Assembly: GCA_910579425.1 (NCBI GenBank)
Contig: CAJTVL010000003.1
Coordinates: 43,699 to 107,698 of the forward strand
DNA: 64,000 nucleotides
Reading direction: 5' to 3'
From: an uncultured Lachnospiraceae bacterium
GTDB taxonomy: Bacteria; Bacillota; Clostridia; Lachnospirales; Lachnospiraceae
Shown: positions 26,738 to 35,482 of the stretch, piece by piece
How the letters are laid out: every line of letters begins with the position of its first letter
How positions within the stretch are numbered: the first letter of the stretch is position 1
The notes under the pieces: model-generated
Told to the model about the DNA's origin: nothing
The model's database searches: none
Seen by the model: the letters and a program-made list of their open reading frames with translations, nothing else
Translations under genes and position numbers: made by a program

Positions 26738-27469
26738 ATGGAAAGACAAAAAAAGGTTCTGATTTTTCAGGGCGGCTGGGATGGCCATGAGCCCGCACAG
26801 GTGGCAGCAAGATTTGCCCGGATCATGGAGAAGCACGGGTATGTATGTGAAATTCATGGGGATCAGGAGGCGCTGCTTGATGCAGGGCATCTGATGGAGA
26901 TGGATTTGATCATACCCTGCTGGACTATGGGAAGCATCCTGCAAAAGGCCAGGGAAAATATCGTAAAGGCAGTGGCTGCCGGCTGCGGCCTGGCGGGCTG
27001 TCACGGCGGTATGTGCGATGCTTTTCGGGAGGACGTGGAGTGGCAGTTTATGACGGGCGGACAGTGGGTCAGCCATCCGGGGGGAGACGGCGTGCGCTAT
27101 CAGGTAAATATCCGCCATGGCTCGAGCCCCATCGTGGAGGGAATCGAGGACTTCGAGGTCTGCAGCGAGCATTATTATCTGCATGTGGATCCGGCGGTTG
27201 AGGTTTTGGCAACGACCAGATTTCCGGCAGTGCCCTATTATCATATTTCCAATAAACAGGTGGATATGCCGGTGGCCTGGACGAAGTTCTGGGGAAACGG
27301 CAGGGTATTTTATAATTCCCTGGGACATCACGATGATGTGTTTGAAAAGTTCCCGCAGGCGCAGAAGCTGATGGAGCAGGGGATGTGCTGGGCGGCAGAG
27401 GGAAAGCAATACGCCCTGGATCATAAGCTGACCACAGAACGGTTTGAAAATACTGCCAAGATGTACTGA
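26738..27469 (+). CDS. ThuA-like domain protein
   Basis: A 243-residue protein of the ThuA (trehalose utilisation) type, a class I glutamine-amidotransferase-like fold. Seen segments: KVLIFQGGWDGHEP at the N-terminus, GLAGCHGGMCDAF, the SEHYYLHVDPAVEVLA region and a C-terminal YNSLGHHDDVF. Family members occur with sugar dehydrogenases, and the catalytic role is not firmly known. ATG 26738 follows AAAAGGAGAAGG. The next gene, a Gfo/Idh/MocA dehydrogenase, starts 31 nt later, so the two likely act on the same sugar. Confidence 0.88.
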   Translation: MERQKKVLIFQGGWDGHEPAQVAARFARIMEKHGYVCEIHGDQEALLDAGHLMEMDLIIPCWTMGSILQKARENIVKAVAAGCGLAGCHGGMCDAFREDVEWQFMTGGQWVSHPGGDGVRYQVNIRHGSSPIVEGIEDFEVCSEHYYLHVDPAVEVLATTRFPAVPYYHISNKQVDMPVAWTKFWGNGRVFYNSLGHHDDVFEKFPQAQKLMEQGMCWAAEGKQYALDHKLTTERFENTAKMY

Positions 27470-27500
27470 TCATAAAGGTCTGAACAGGAGGGAATGTCAT

Positions 27501-28607
27501 ATGGATAAGGTAAAAGTGGGAATTCTGGGTTTAGGAGCGATCAGCGGAATCTACCTTAAAAATCTCACGGAATTATTTCGAGAGGTAGAGGTGGAGGGAG
27601 TCTATGATCTGGTTCCGGAAAAAATCGAGACGGCAAAAAAAGAATATGGAATTGCAAAAGGCTACTCTTCCATGAAAGAGCTTTTGGAGGATCCGGCAAT
27701 TGAGATTGTATTAAATCTCACAAGACCCTTTGAGCATTATGAGACTACCAAGGCGGCATTGATTGCCGGGAAGCATGTTTACAGTGAAAAACCTTTGGCT
27801 GCCACCTATGATGAGGGGAAGGAGCTTGCCGCACTGGCCATGGAAAGAGGGCTGCTGCTCGGAGGCGCGCCGGATACCTTTTTAGGGGCGGGGATCCAGA
27901 CCTGCCGGAAGCTGATCGACGATGGCTTTATCGGACGTCCCATCGGCGGATGCGCCAGGATGATCTGCCACGGCCATGAAAGCTGGCACCCGGCGCCGGA
28001 GTTTTATTATCAATTCGGGGGCGGGCCCATGATGGATATGGGGCCTTACTATCTGACTGCTCTGGTGAACATGCTTGGCAGAGTGCGGGGGCTTACCGGC
28101 ATCACCTCCAAAAGTTTTGAGACGCGCACCGTTACCAGCAAGCCGCACTATGGACAGACGGTGCAGGTGGAGGTTCCCACCCACGTGAACGGAATTCTTC
28201 AGTTTGAGGAGGGCGCGGTGGTCACCATCACTACCACCTTTGATGTCTACTATGATAATTCCGCCTGTCTGGAAATATACGGAACAAGGGGGACGCTTAA
28301 GATTCCGGATCCCAATACATTTGGAGGAGAGGTGCTTCTGCTTCGTCCCGAGGAAGGGGTTTTTAAGGAGATTCCCCTGGTATTTGACTACCAGGAAAAC
28401 AGCCGGGGGCTGGGCCTTGCGGATATGGCAAAAGCGCTGCGTACAGGCAGAGGCTTAAGGGCGGGCTGTGAGCAGACCCTGCACGTGCTGGAAATTATGA
28501 CGGCCTTTGAGAAGAGCTGTAAGGAAGGACGGTTTGCCGTACTTGAAAGCCCTTATAAGCGGGGGTACGCTATGGTGAATGAGGGAATTTCGGGGCTTCT
28601 GGATTAA
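27501..28607 (+). CDS. Gfo/Idh/MocA-family oxidoreductase
   Basis: A 368-residue NAD(P)-dependent sugar oxidoreductase. The Rossmann motif GILGLGAISG is at residues 7-16 and the family motif EKPLA follows (HVYSEKPLAATYDEG). The C-terminal beta-sheet domain contains DMGPYYLTALVNMLG. Substrate is not readable; with ThuA upstream it may belong to a pathway processing an oxidised or keto-sugar. ATG 27501 has AGGAGGG 9 nt upstream. Confidence 0.92.
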   Translation: MDKVKVGILGLGAISGIYLKNLTELFREVEVEGVYDLVPEKIETAKKEYGIAKGYSSMKELLEDPAIEIVLNLTRPFEHYETTKAALIAGKHVYSEKPLAATYDEGKELAALAMERGLLLGGAPDTFLGAGIQTCRKLIDDGFIGRPIGGCARMICHGHESWHPAPEFYYQFGGGPMMDMGPYYLTALVNMLGRVRGLTGITSKSFETRTVTSKPHYGQTVQVEVPTHVNGILQFEEGAVVTITTTFDVYYDNSACLEIYGTRGTLKIPDPNTFGGEVLLLRPEEGVFKEIPLVFDYQENSRGLGLADMAKALRTGRGLRAGCEQTLHVLEIMTAFEKSCKEGRFAVLESPYKRGYAMVNEGISGLLD

Positions 28608-28628
28608 AAATAACATATTTTCAACGCG

Positions 28629-28680
28629 ATAATCCTTTTCTGTGGTATACTTGGTAGTGATTTACACAGGAAAGGATTAT
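28629..28680. repeat. Inverted repeat flanking TATACT and covering the Shine-Dalgarno
   Basis: ATAATCCTTTTCTGTG (28629-28644) pairs with CACAGGAAAGGATTAT (28665-28680) with one mismatch in 16. The right arm contains the AGGAAAGG ribosome site of the methyltransferase gene (ATG 28685), and the 20-nt loop contains TATACT, a possible -10. It is either an operator around the promoter or, if transcription starts upstream, an RNA hairpin hiding the ribosome site. Confidence 0.6.
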
Positions 28681-28684
28681 TTTT

Positions 28685-29887
28685 ATGGAAAACGCGATTG
28701 TAACCCTGAAAAAGGGAGAAGGCCGCACGGTAAAAGCAGGCGGCATGTGGATATATGACAATGAGATCGAAAGCGTTATGGGATCTTTTACGAATGGCGG
28801 CATTGTGACGGTGCATGATTTTGACGGCTACCCTTTGGGAAAGGGATTCATGAATCAGGATTCCAAAATCAGGATCCGTCTCCTGACAAGAAATGTCCGC
28901 CAGGAGATCGACAGAGACTTTTTGCGCCAAAGGGTGAGGGATGCCTGGGAGTACCGCAAAAGGACGGTGGACGTAAGGAGCTGCCGGGTGATCTTCGGGG
29001 AAGCGGACTTTTTGCCGGGGCTGGTGGTGGACAAGTTTGCGGATGTGCTGGTGGTGGAATCGCTGGCTCTTGGAATTGACCTCTTTAAGGAAACCATTGT
29101 GGAGCTCTTAAAGGAGGAGCTTTTTAAGGACGGCATTTCCATAAAAGGGGTCTATGAGCGCAGCGATGCCAAGGTCCGGCAGAAAGAAGGCATGGAGCGG
29201 GTGAAGGGCTTTTTGGGGGAATCCTTTGCAACCGATGTGGAAATAGAGGAAAACGGGGTGAGGTATCTTGTGGATGTCAAAGAAGGGCAGAAAACCGGCT
29301 TTTTTCTTGACCAGAAATATAACCGCCTGGCAATTCAGAAGCTCTGCCGGGGCGCCAGAGTGCTGGACTGCTTCACCCACACAGGCTCCTTCGCCTTAAA
29401 TGCCGCGATCTCCGGAGCCAGGGAGGTGATCGGCGTGGACGCCTCTGAAACGGCGGTAGGGCAGGCCCGGAAAAACGCGGCCTTAAACGGAGTGGAGGAC
29501 AGGGCAGAGTTTTGGTGCCGGGATGTTTTTGAGCTGCTGCCGGAGCTGGAAAGGAAGGGAGAGAAATTTGATGTGGTGATTCTGGATCCCCCGGCCTTTG
29601 CCAAATCCCGCAATTCCGTGAAAAATGCGGTGAAGGGTTACCGGGAGATCAATCTCCGGGCCATGAAGCTGGTAAAGGACGGCGGTTTTCTGGCTACCTG
29701 CTCCTGCTCCCATTTCATGACTTATGAGCTTTTTACCCAGACCCTGCAGCAGGCGGCAGGAAACGCCCATAAGAGATTAAGACAGGTGGAGTTTCGTACC
29801 CAGGCACCGGATCATCCGATTTTGTGGGCGGCGCAGGAGTCTTATTATCTTAAGTTTTATATTCTGCAGATTTGTGAGGAGAAATAA
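28685..29887 (+). CDS. RlmI-like 23S rRNA cytosine-5 methyltransferase
   Basis: A 400-residue class I SAM methyltransferase with an N-terminal PUA domain (about 1-75) and a C-terminal Rossmann domain. Motifs are VLDCFTHTGSFALNAA (SAM binding), VILDPPAFAKSRNSV (motif IV) and ATCSCSHFM, whose Cys is the expected nucleophile. This is the layout of RlmI, which methylates C1962 of 23S rRNA. The start is fixed by AGGAAAGG 9 nt upstream. An ABC transporter operon follows after 10 nt. Confidence 0.9.
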   Translation: MENAIVTLKKGEGRTVKAGGMWIYDNEIESVMGSFTNGGIVTVHDFDGYPLGKGFMNQDSKIRIRLLTRNVRQEIDRDFLRQRVRDAWEYRKRTVDVRSCRVIFGEADFLPGLVVDKFADVLVVESLALGIDLFKETIVELLKEELFKDGISIKGVYERSDAKVRQKEGMERVKGFLGESFATDVEIEENGVRYLVDVKEGQKTGFFLDQKYNRLAIQKLCRGARVLDCFTHTGSFALNAAISGAREVIGVDASETAVGQARKNAALNGVEDRAEFWCRDVFELLPELERKGEKFDVVILDPPAFAKSRNSVKNAVKGYREINLRAMKLVKDGGFLATCSCSHFMTYELFTQTLQQAAGNAHKRLRQVEFRTQAPDHPILWAAQESYYLKFYILQICEEK

Positions 29888-29897
29888 GGAGAAAACC

Positions 29898-30881
29898 ATG
29901 ATAATAGAAGCCAACGCTCTGGCAAAGGACTATGTAATCAATGTGAAGGGAAAAGGCTTAAAGGGCATGGCGAAGTCCCTGTTTCATTCCGAGAAGAAGC
30001 TTGTTCATGCGGTACAGGATGTGGATTTGAAGATAGATGAGGGGGAACTGGTGGGATACATCGGCCCCAACGGGGCAGGCAAATCAACCACCATCAAGAT
30101 GCTTTCGGGAATTCTGGCTCCTACAGGGGGAAGCGTGAGGGTATGCGGTATCGACCCGCAGAAAAAGAGGATTCAAAATGCCCTGAACGTGGGTGCGGTT
30201 TTTGGGCAGAAGACGCAGATGTGGTGGGACTTGCCGGTACAGGAGACATTTGAGCTGCTTCGGAGAATGTATAACATACCCAAAGAACAGTACCGAAGGA
30301 ACATAGACGAGTTCATGGACTATCTGGATATGAGCTCTTTTGTGGAACAGCCGGTACGGCAATTATCGTTGGGACAGAGGATGCGTGCGGAGATTGCGGC
30401 GTCTCTGTTACATAATCCCAGGGTGCTGTTTCTTGACGAACCCACCATAGGGCTTGATGTTAATGTGAAGGTAAGCATGAGGCAGTTTGTGAAGAAGATC
30501 AACAAAGAGCGGGGGGTTACGATTTTGCTGACGACTCATGATCTGCAGGACATTGAAGAGCTGGCGGAAAGGATTGTAGTGATCAACCATGGTCAGGTGG
30601 GCTTCGACGGCTCCATGAACGAGCTGGCAAAGAAATATGCAGACGGCAAAAGGAGCGTCAGTTTTACCCTGCGGCAGGACATACCGGAGATCATACTGCC
30701 TGAGGGGATGGCAGGACATTCTATTGTGGAACGGGAGGGCCTGCATGTGAAGATCAGACATGACAGTCACGTGGATTCTTCCGATCTGATCGCAGGCCTG
30801 GTGCAGAAGTATGCGCTGATGGATATTGACATCAAAGGGCCGCAGATCGAGGATGTGGTCATGGAGGTATATAAGTCATGA
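29898..30881 (+). CDS. ABC-2-type transporter ATPase
   Basis: A 327-residue ATPase with Walker A GPNGAGKST, Q-loop VFGQKTQMWWDLPV, signature LSLGQRMRAEIAASL, Walker B VLFLDEPTIGLD and H-loop TTHDLQDIE. The N-terminal extension before the core and the QKTQMWWDLP segment fit the COG4586-type ATPases that pair with two unlike ABC-2 permeases, which are the next two genes. ATG 29898 follows AAGGAG. The cargo is unknown. Confidence 0.9.
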   Translation: MIIEANALAKDYVINVKGKGLKGMAKSLFHSEKKLVHAVQDVDLKIDEGELVGYIGPNGAGKSTTIKMLSGILAPTGGSVRVCGIDPQKKRIQNALNVGAVFGQKTQMWWDLPVQETFELLRRMYNIPKEQYRRNIDEFMDYLDMSSFVEQPVRQLSLGQRMRAEIAASLLHNPRVLFLDEPTIGLDVNVKVSMRQFVKKINKERGVTILLTTHDLQDIEELAERIVVINHGQVGFDGSMNELAKKYADGKRSVSFTLRQDIPEIILPEGMAGHSIVEREGLHVKIRHDSHVDSSDLIAGLVQKYALMDIDIKGPQIEDVVMEVYKS

Positions 30882-31687
30882 AAAGGACTCTGGAAAGGTA
30901 TTATGCGCTTTTCTCCGCAAACCTGCAGGAGGCCATGGTGTACCGCTTCGCATTTTTTACCAATTTTTTAGCGGAGGTGGTGAAAACCATAGTCATGCTG
31001 GAGGTGTGGATGGCGGTGTACAGACAGCGCAGTACGGTGGCCGGATTTGACTATTCCATGATGGTTACTTATCTGCTGGTTTCCCAGGCCGTCAACAACG
31101 TTTATGGCTTTCGGAATGACGCGGAGCGTCCCATCAGCGAGAAGATCCGGAAGGGAACCATTGTCTTTGATCTGCTCCGGCCTGTGAAATTTGTAAACGC
31201 CCGTCTCGCCGAGAATGTGGGGCAGACCATTCTGCAGGTGTTTTTTGCCATCCTTGCCCTGCTTGGATTTCGGGTATTTCTCCCGGAGCTTTCGGGGCCG
31301 CCCTCTCTCTTCTGTGGGCTGATGTTTGCCGTCAGTGTCAGCGTAGGATTTTTCATCATGTTTTCCGTATCGGTCATGAGCGGCCTGCTGGCGTTCTGGC
31401 TGATGAACAACTGGGGACTGCGCAGCGCAAAGACAGCCATCGTGAATTTTTTCAGCGGCGCTCTGGTGCCCATTGCGGTGCTTCCCGGATGGCTGCAGAA
31501 AATTGTGAATATGCTTCCGTTTAAGAATATCGTCTATGTTCCCACTATGATCTATATGGGACAGTACGACAGGAGAGAGACATTTGCTTATATTGGGATA
31601 CAGATATTCTGGGCTGCAGTAATGTGGCTGGCAGCAAAGGGGCTGTTTTATCTGGCGATAAGGAGGGTGAGCATCAATGGGGGCTGA
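30878..31687 (+). CDS. ABC-2-type permease (first of pair)
   Basis: A 269-residue membrane protein with six predicted segments. It resembles the COG4587-type permeases: N-terminal YYALFSANLQEAMVYRFAFF and the RPVKFVNARL motif. The ATG overlaps the ATPase stop (ATGA). It should form a heterodimeric channel with the following permease. Confidence 0.85.
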   Translation: MKRTLERYYALFSANLQEAMVYRFAFFTNFLAEVVKTIVMLEVWMAVYRQRSTVAGFDYSMMVTYLLVSQAVNNVYGFRNDAERPISEKIRKGTIVFDLLRPVKFVNARLAENVGQTILQVFFAILALLGFRVFLPELSGPPSLFCGLMFAVSVSVGFFIMFSVSVMSGLLAFWLMNNWGLRSAKTAIVNFFSGALVPIAVLPGWLQKIVNMLPFKNIVYVPTMIYMGQYDRRETFAYIGIQIFWAAVMWLAAKGLFYLAIRRVSINGG

Positions 31688-32480
31688 ACGTCTGTGGTTC
31701 TATCTTCGGCTGTATCCGTATTGCGTGGTCAGGAGCATACAGGCAAAGATGTCCTATAAGAGCGATTTTATTTTGGGGGTGACGGCATCGATCCTGATGC
31801 AGTCCCTGGGCTTTGTGTTTGTATGGGCGATTTTTCAGGGAATTCCTGAGATGAACGGCTGGAATTTCTATCAGATGGTATTCGTGTACGGCATGTCGGC
31901 GGCCGCTCTTGGGCTGAATGAGTTTTTGTTTGCAGGCACATGGAGGGTAAAAATGCATATCCATCAGGGAACCTTGGACCGTATCCTGCTCCGGCCTGTG
32001 GGCACCCTGTTTTCTGTGCTGACAGACGATGTGGGGCTGCATGGGCTTGGCTCCGTACTGTTCGGGTTGGCTGTTTGCATTGTGTCTTTTAGCAGGCTGC
32101 ATATGGCGCTTTCGCTGGGGAAAATACTATTCTGGACGGCGGCTGTGGTTTGCGGCTCGCTTTTGTTTTTTGCGGTGAATCTGATATGTGCCGCGCTGGC
32201 TTTTTGGGTGACGGACAGCACCAGCGTAATGATCCTGACCCAGAATATTTCGGAATTTGGCAAATATCCCATGGTGATCTATGGGAGGAAATTACAGATG
32301 CTCTTAACGTATGCGGTTCCCTTTGGGTTCGCCGGATATTACCCTTCCGCCTTTCTTCTTGGGATGGACAACGGCCTGATCTATTGGCTTGGCCCCCTGG
32401 CGGCCGCTGCGGTGGCAGTGACCGCTGCGGGATTATTCTGGAAATTTGCTCTGGGCAGATATCAAAGCGCGGGAGGCTGA
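31677..32480 (+). CDS. ABC-2-type permease (second of pair, DUF990-like)
   Basis: A 267-residue six-segment membrane protein resembling COG3694/DUF990 permeases, with the motif GTLDRILLRPVGTLFSVL that mirrors the RPVKF segment of its partner. It overlaps the upstream permease by 11 nt, giving a coupled three-gene operon. It converges on the metal-exporter gene 34 nt downstream with no clear terminator between. Confidence 0.85.
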   Translation: MGAERLWFYLRLYPYCVVRSIQAKMSYKSDFILGVTASILMQSLGFVFVWAIFQGIPEMNGWNFYQMVFVYGMSAAALGLNEFLFAGTWRVKMHIHQGTLDRILLRPVGTLFSVLTDDVGLHGLGSVLFGLAVCIVSFSRLHMALSLGKILFWTAAVVCGSLLFFAVNLICAALAFWVTDSTSVMILTQNISEFGKYPMVIYGRKLQMLLTYAVPFGFAGYYPSAFLLGMDNGLIYWLGPLAAAAVAVTAAGLFWKFALGRYQSAGG

Positions 32481-32514
32481 GGACGGCCCGAAGCAACGCT
32501 CCAAAAGACATAGC

Positions 32515-33372
32515 CTAAAAAACTCCGGCTGCCTCGAACACGATACCGCAGAGGACGCCCACAGCGTAAAGCAGCAGAGTGACTCTGATATTTTCTTTTA
32601 TATTATCGTTTACCCTGTAAAGAACTAGAAGCCCTACGCCGGAGCCCGCCAGCAGTCCGGCGAGCATGGATCCTGCGCCCAGCATTCCCGACAAGTACAG
32701 TCTGGTCAGAAGCACGGAGGAGGCACAGTTGGGAATCAGACCGATCAGGCCTGCAAAAAGCGGCCCCAGGATGGCCCTGCCGGTAAGAAAGGCCTCCAGT
32801 CTGTCTTCTCCTGCAAATGCTACCAGGAGGTTCAGCAGGAAAGAAATTACAAGAATAAACAGGAAGACCTGGAGGGTATGGCTGAGGGCGGAGGAAAGAA
32901 AATTTCCTTCCCCGCAATGGCAGTGGTGATGGTCGCACATCTGCTCTATGCGCAGCTCCTCCCGGTCTTTGCCCCTGCGCCTGCGGCAGAACAGATCTGT
33001 CAGAAAACCTGCGCAGACGCCGATTACCGCCTTGACTGCCAGGATTTTAAGGATTGTGCCTGCAGGGGCCTGCTCGGAAATCAGCACAGGAAGCATTTCA
33101 TCGGAGGTGGATAAAAATACTGCAAGCAATGTTCCCAGGGTAATGACTCTGCCCGCATACAGGTTGGATGCCGCTGTAGAAAAACCGCATTGGGGAAGCA
33201 TTCCCAAAAGGCCCCCCAGGGCAGGGCCCCATTTCCCGGATTTTTTCATAAGCAGCCGGGATTTTTCGCCGGTTCTGTGCTCGATATATTCCATGACCAG
33301 ATAGGTGATGAAAAGGAACGGAAGCAGTTTAAGCGCATCCGTCAGGGTATCCTGTATAACGGGCAGTATCAT
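32515..33372 (-). CDS. Putative heavy-metal exporter (ArsP_2/10TM type)
   Basis: A 285-residue polytopic protein with an internal duplication: each half has a helix-breaking Cys motif, LPQCGFSTAASNL in the first and IPNCASSVLL in the second. A cytoplasmic loop between halves carries CDHHHCHCGE, a Cys/His cluster suited to metal binding, preceded by a basic stretch (FCRRRRGKDRE). The family is annotated as putative manganese or arsenic-compound exporter. No regulator is adjacent. Confidence 0.82.
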   Translation of the reverse strand: MILPVIQDTLTDALKLLPFLFITYLVMEYIEHRTGEKSRLLMKKSGKWGPALGGLLGMLPQCGFSTAASNLYAGRVITLGTLLAVFLSTSDEMLPVLISEQAPAGTILKILAVKAVIGVCAGFLTDLFCRRRRGKDREELRIEQMCDHHHCHCGEGNFLSSALSHTLQVFLFILVISFLLNLLVAFAGEDRLEAFLTGRAILGPLFAGLIGLIPNCASSVLLTRLYLSGMLGAGSMLAGLLAGSGVGLLVLYRVNDNIKENIRVTLLLYAVGVLCGIVFEAAGVF

Positions 33373-33435
33373 GTTGATTTACTCCTCCTGCTCTTCATTA
33401 AACTCAGCGTCAGTTCCGGTTTCCCGGAATTTTTG

Positions 33436-34281
33436 TCAACCCAGCTTCTCGTGGAAAAATTCCGCGATCCGCTGCCAGATTTCTTGCTGAAAAAACTGCC
33501 GGTCGGCATGGTCGGCCCCTTCGATCGCCACCAGCGTTACATCGCAGCCCAGTTCGTCCAGCTTATCGTGCAGTAGTTCTCCCTGGGCGAAGGGAACCGT
33601 ATGGTCGTCCATACCGTGGATGATCATAAACGGAGGTGCATCCTTGGATACATAGGATACGGGACAGACCTTTGCAATTTCCTCCTGATGGAGCATGACA
33701 TTCATTCCCGTAAGAAGAGATTCCGGGGAAGCCGCCGCCTCCAGGGGGGAGGGATAGGGGAATGTGGCCACGTCCGTGGGCGGATACCAGGGACATGCCG
33801 CCTGTACTTTGCTGGATTGCTCCGGATAACTCCCGGCATCATAGGCAGGGTCATCTGCCAGCGCAGCCATGGCCGTGAGATGGCCGCCGGCGGATTCGCC
33901 CATTACGCCGATATGTTCGGAGTCAATCCGGTAGCGCTTGCTGTGCGCGCGCAGATAACGTATGGCGGATTTAATGTCCATAAGCTGGGCGGGAAAGAGG
34001 GCTTCGTTGCTGGTGCGGTATTCCGCACTTGCCACCACGAAGCCCTGCCGGGCAAGTCCGGCCAGGTAGGGCAGATGAGCGGAACGGTCCATCTGCAGCC
34101 ATGCGCCGCCGCAGATCCACACAATGCAGGGGTAAGTCTTTTCGGAATCCTCCGGATAGATGATGTCCATCTTTAAATCCCTCCTGGTATGTCCGAACCA
34201 GGCGTCTGTCTGTGAAAAGGCAACGCCTGTTGCGGCATAATAAGTCGGTTCCGTCACTGGAATACTGATTTTTTCACGCAT
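33436..34281 (-). CDS. Alpha/beta hydrolase, carboxylesterase type
   Basis: A 281-residue esterase of the BD-FAE/HSL-like group. It has the oxyanion segment WICGGAWLQ (HGGxW-like, with Cys instead of His), the nucleophile elbow GESAGG, an acid in HGMDDHTVPF and the His in EGADHADRQFF. The cytoplasmic location is inferred from the lack of a signal peptide. Substrates are likely small esters such as acetylated sugars. It lies 63 nt downstream of the metal-exporter gene start and may be its operon leader. Confidence 0.85.
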   Translation of the reverse strand: MREKISIPVTEPTYYAATGVAFSQTDAWFGHTRRDLKMDIIYPEDSEKTYPCIVWICGGAWLQMDRSAHLPYLAGLARQGFVVASAEYRTSNEALFPAQLMDIKSAIRYLRAHSKRYRIDSEHIGVMGESAGGHLTAMAALADDPAYDAGSYPEQSSKVQAACPWYPPTDVATFPYPSPLEAAASPESLLTGMNVMLHQEEIAKVCPVSYVSKDAPPFMIIHGMDDHTVPFAQGELLHDKLDELGCDVTLVAIEGADHADRQFFQQEIWQRIAEFFHEKLG

Positions 34282-34378
34282 AGAATGTTTCCTCCTGTTC
34301 TTGTTTCCTGGTCAAGGCAAGTCCTCGAAACGGGACAGGCATTTGATGAAATAGCTGCCTTGAAAATAGGATTTGTAC

Positions 34379-34424
34379 AAAAAAAGCACCATCCCCAAGG
34401 CTCATACGTCCTCAAAAATGGTAC
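34379..34424 (-). terminator. Probable terminator of the tRNA gene
   Basis: On the minus strand GTACCAU and AUGGUGC can form a 7-bp stem (one G-U pair) around a long loop, followed by seven Ts. It begins 6 nt after the tRNA 3' end. Confidence 0.45.
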
Positions 34425-34429
34425 TCGCG

Positions 34430-34502
34430 TGCGCCTTCAGGGGCTCGAACCCTGGACACCCTGATTAAGAGTCAGGTGCTCTACCAACTGAGCTAAAGGC
34501 GC
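34430..34502 (-). tRNA. tRNA-Lys (anticodon CUU)
   Basis: A 73-nt cloverleaf: acceptor GCGCCTT/AAGGCGC with discriminator A, D-stem GCTC/GAGC, anticodon stem CCTGA/TCAGG with loop CTCTTAA, and T-arm CAGGG-TTCGAGC-CCCTG. The anticodon is CTT, reading AAG. CCA is not encoded and must be added by nucleotidyltransferase. It is an isolated single tRNA with its own promoter. Confidence 0.95.
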
Positions 34503-34541
34503 GAAAGATTTATCATCTAATTCATTTACAACGCGAAACCT

Positions 34542-34570
34542 ATTATAGTATAATGTCTTTTAGTTTGCAA
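34542..34570 (-). promoter_or_regulatory. Promoter of tRNA-Lys
   Basis: On the minus strand TTGCAA (34570-34565), 17 bp, TATAAT (34547-34542). The predicted start is about 33 nt before the mature tRNA. Confidence 0.7.
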
Positions 34571-34651
34571 GTGTTTTTTTGAAAATTTTTAAGAAAAAAT
34601 AAATTTTTCACAGAAATGCTTCCGGGACTGCCGGAAGCGGGAGGCATAACA

Positions 34652-35482
34652 ATGATATTTGACACACACGCCCATTATGATGATGAGGCGTTTGACGAGG
34701 ACAGAGGAGCGCTGCTTGGCGGTATGCCGGAAAAGGGAGTAGACTATATTGTGGATGTGGGGGCCAGTATGGAGTCCTGCCGGAAGGTGCTTGCGCTGAC
34801 AGAGGAATATCCTTTTATCTATGGTGCGGTTGGAGTCCATCCCTCGGAGACGGAGAACCTTACGGAGGGGGATATACAATGGCTGAAAGAGAAAGCGGCG
34901 GATTCCAAGGTGGTGGCCATCGGGGAGATCGGTCTTGACTATCACTGGCCCACGCCGGACAGGGAGATCCAGAAAAAGTGGTTTGAGAGACAGCTTGCCC
35001 TGGCCCGGGAAACGGACCTTCCCGTTATTATTCATTCCCGGGATGCGGCTAAGGATACCCTGGATATTTTAAAGGATTGGCAGGGGCAAAAGACGAAGGG
35101 GGTCATCCATTGCTTCGCTTACACGAAGGAGACGGCCAGGGAGTATCTTGACATGGATTATTATTTCGGGATAGGAGGAGTGCTCACCTTCAAAAATGCC
35201 AGAAGGCTTTTGGAGACGGCGGAATATCTTCCGCTGGAACGTATTTTGCTGGAGACGGACTGTCCCTACCTTGCGCCGGAGCCATATCGGGGAAGGAGGA
35301 ATCAATCCGCATATATTGATCTTGTGGCCGAAAGACTGGCGCAGATCAAGGGGATCACGAAAGAAAAGGTGCTGGCACAGACACTGCAGAACGGGCTGGA
35401 TTTTTACTCCATAAGTAAAGAGAGGAAGGAGAACACGGATGGCATATCTGGGGACGCCCACGGCAACGGCGGAAATCATTAA
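34652..35482 (+). CDS. TatD-family deoxyribonuclease
   Basis: A 276-residue TIM-barrel metal hydrolase. Metal ligands are visible in order: DTHAHYDD (HxH), GEIGLDYHW (Glu), IIHSRDA (His), VIHCFAYT (His) and LETDCPYLAP (Asp). TatD enzymes have DNase/exonuclease activity in vitro. ATG 34652 follows GGGAGG. The 3' end overlaps rsmA by 44 nt; its last residues (SGDAHGNGGNH) are encoded by the rsmA start region, so the two are coupled. Confidence 0.92.
   Translation: MIFDTHAHYDDEAFDEDRGALLGGMPEKGVDYIVDVGASMESCRKVLALTEEYPFIYGAVGVHPSETENLTEGDIQWLKEKAADSKVVAIGEIGLDYHWPTPDREIQKKWFERQLALARETDLPVIIHSRDAAKDTLDILKDWQGQKTKGVIHCFAYTKETAREYLDMDYYFGIGGVLTFKNARRLLETAEYLPLERILLETDCPYLAPEPYRGRRNQSAYIDLVAERLAQIKGITKEKVLAQTLQNGLDFYSISKERKENTDGISGDAHGNGGNH

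Noticed and set aside
31677..32518. Terminator between the ABC-2 permease and metal-exporter genes
   Set aside because: The 34-nt convergent gap shows no stem-loop with a T-run.
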